Origin: Defluviicoccus sp.
GTDB lineage: Bacteria > Pseudomonadota > Alphaproteobacteria > Rhodospirillales > Defluviicoccaceae
NCBI GenBank assembly: GCA_013414705.1
Contig: CP058705.1
Location: 3,589,778-3,597,114, forward strand
Reading direction: 5' to 3'
DNA: 7,337 bases
Position numbers and translations under genes: made by a program. Of this stretch, positions 6,352-7,337 are shown piece by piece. The number at the start of each line of letters is the position of its first letter. The first letter of the stretch is position 1. A model generated the notes under the pieces. The model ran no database searches and was not told the DNA's origin. It worked only from the letters and a program-made list of their open reading frames with translations.

Positions 6352-6645
6352 TCATGCTGGGTCGTCGGCGTCATGAACGGCGAAGAGGCACACTGCCGAG
6401 ATTTCCATGCTGTGGGCGACCAACAGCAGCACCCGGCCGTGGGCTGTGGCCTCTTTCAGGATTCCGACACTGATCAGCCTGCGCATCAGGATGCCGAAGT
6501 TGTGGCCGGCGACGTGGATCACGGAGCGTTTGTGGACATTTTCTTGCCCGCGCAGTCAAGTCCGGCGCATGCCGGTCGTCTGCAGACGCCGGAATTCCCG
6601 CAAAGACAGCGAGTCCGCGCAGCGCCATTCGATCCCGCGCCCACC
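6352..6645 (-). pseudogene. Decayed transposase remnant: N-terminal block joined to C-terminal block, with in-frame stop
   Basis: Read on the minus strand directly after the nadQ-like stop, 29 codons give GGRGIEWRCADSLSLREF, then RRLQTTGMRRT. A TGA follows at 6556-6558, then 67 codons begin LRGQENVHKRSVIHVAGHNF and continue GILMRRLISVG, to a stop at 6352-6354. RGIEWRCADSLSLREF is typical of the N-terminal DUF772-type domain of IS5/IS1182-like DDE transposases. GGMRRTxLRGxENxxKRxxIHVAGxNLGLLMR is the typical C-terminal block of the same enzymes. Here the two are adjacent (junction near 6585-6592), so the 300 or so residues between, including the DDE catalytic core, are missing. The first 60 or so residues are also absent. 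No product is active. Family assignment is from memory of conserved blocks. Terminal repeats and target duplications were not identified. Confidence 0.72.
6352..6645. mobile_element. Insertion sequence remnant (boundaries unknown)
   Basis: This is the minimum extent of the IS scar, set by the recognisable transposase blocks. It lies between two convergent genes and touches the stop codons of both. The left boundary may extend to about 6229: in the same minus-strand frame, 40 more open codons follow the stop at 6352-6354, and the overlapping 3' tail of the START-domain gene looks foreign. On the right the regulator's own C-terminus looks native, so the element ends at or near 6646. Confidence 0.55.
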
Positions 6646-7337
6646 TCAGCTCCCGCCGCGGCGGGTCGGCAAGGCGACACCCGCGGACGGCTTAGCGCGC
6701 AGAACGGCGCGGCGGAAGCGGAAGAGTTCGGCCGGTCGGCCGCGTGTGCCGTGACCGATGCGCCCCGTGGGCTCCACCAGCTCGCCCGCCACCAGCATGC
6801 GGCGGAAATTCTGCTTGTGCAGACGCTGGCCTGCCAACGCTTCGACCACCTGCTGCAGGTGCAACAGCGTGAATTCATCCGGCACCAGCTCGAAGACCAC
6901 CGGCCGGTAGGCGAGTTTGCCGCGCAGCCGGCCGAGCGCGGTGGCGAGGATCCGACGGTCGTCCAGCGCCATCGCTGCCCCCAGCCGGTCAGCGGCGGCA
7001 GACGGACGTTCGCCCCGGTCACGCACCGCCTCCGCCACCAGCCCCGCTTCGTACAACGCCTCGTAGCGTTCGAGGGTGCGCGCCGGATCCCACGGGGCAG
7101 CGCCGAAGCCGAACGCAATGCTCACCCGCTCCTCGCGCCCGCGCCGCTCGCCTTCACCTGTGGCTTGGCCGATCCACGCTTGCAGGCCGCGGCGGATCGG
7201 CTCGTCGAGGCAGGTCGGCCGACCGTCGCGCCAATCCTCCCACGGCAGGAAGTCGTACCACTCCCGCCAACGCGCATCGAACACCGGCAGTGGTTCGCGC
7301 AGCAGGGCAAGGTAGGCTATGGTCAGCAGGCGGGGCC
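6646..7337 (-). CDS. Nudix-related winged-helix transcriptional regulator (NadQ/NrtR-like), N-terminus outside the window
   Basis: The minus-strand frame is open from the right edge (first full codon 7335-7333) to the TGA at 6648-6646, giving 229 residues. The visible part begins PRLLTIAYLALLREPLP, a strand typical of the middle of the Nudix-like domain. It continues REWYDFLPWEDWRDGRP and TLERYEALYEAGLVAEA, and ends with a winged-helix domain: ILATALGRLRGKLAYRPVVF, FTLLHLQQVVEALAGQRLHK, QNFRRMLVAGELVEPTG and GRPAELFRFRR. That C-terminal block is diagnostic of NrtR-type regulators, where a degenerate or active Nudix domain senses a nucleotide metabolite and the winged helix binds DNA. The WEDWR version resembles the alphaproteobacterial subgroup called NadQ, which controls NAD synthesis genes. 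The Nudix box would lie upstream, outside the window, so hydrolase activity and targets cannot be judged. No nad gene is visible here. A GTG at 7284 is not the true start. Confidence 0.85.
   Translation of the reverse strand, partial: PRLLTIAYLALLREPLPVFDARWREWYDFLPWEDWRDGRPTCLDEPIRRGLQAWIGQATGEGERRGREERVSIAFGFGAAPWDPARTLERYEALYEAGLVAEAVRDRGERPSAAADRLGAAMALDDRRILATALGRLRGKLAYRPVVFELVPDEFTLLHLQQVVEALAGQRLHKQNFRRMLVAGELVEPTGRIGHGTRGRPAELFRFRRAVLRAKPSAGVALPTRRGGS

Noticed and set aside
6407..6754. 115-codon plus-strand frame across the IS scar and regulator 3' end
   Set aside because: It is antisense to both the transposase blocks and the winged-helix domain, is Arg/Pro/Ser-rich, and has no domain.

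Overview
The window is high-GC proteobacterial DNA, most likely from an alphaproteobacterium of the Rhodospirillales type. The inference rests on protein style only: a thrB start like alphaproteobacterial homoserine kinases, a split glycine decarboxylase (GcvPA plus GcvPB), a COQ10/RatA-type START protein and a Nudix-related regulator resembling alphaproteobacterial NAD-synthesis regulators. No search was run.

Layout. Positions 1-96 (minus) are the first 32 codons of homoserine kinase. An 80-bp divergent spacer carrying a 27-bp dyad separates it from a small tandem CDGSH iron-sulfur protein (177-416, plus). An uncharacterised lipoprotein (431-976, plus) follows 14 bp later. A 239-bp leader precedes the main feature, a glycine cleavage operon on the plus strand: gcvT (1216-2319), gcvH (2342-2717), gcvPA (2717-4059) and gcvPB (4061-5602). 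Together these give the T, H and P proteins, which strip CO2 and NH3 from glycine and pass the methylene group to tetrahydrofolate. The L protein (lipoamide dehydrogenase) is not in the window. Spacings of 22 bp or less and one stop/start overlap point to a single transcript.

As given, gcvH and gcvPA do not read through. gcvH needs two extra bases and gcvPA one, and each repair lengthens a run of C or G by one. The protein either side of each break is fully conserved, so sequencing or assembly error is the most likely cause.

Downstream, 5687-5764 is a possible 25-codon upstream ORF whose stop overlaps the start of a COQ10/RatA-like START-domain gene (5764-6351). That gene is about 50 codons longer than its family at the 3' end. 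Its stop abuts, tail to tail, a decayed transposase remnant on the minus strand (6352-6645). The remnant joins an N-terminal transposase block directly to the C-terminal block and has an in-frame stop. The last gene (6646-7337, minus) is a Nudix-related winged-helix regulator whose N-terminal part lies outside the window.

I do not see an undescribed system. The window is housekeeping metabolism with an IS scar, plus three probable sequence errors worth correcting.
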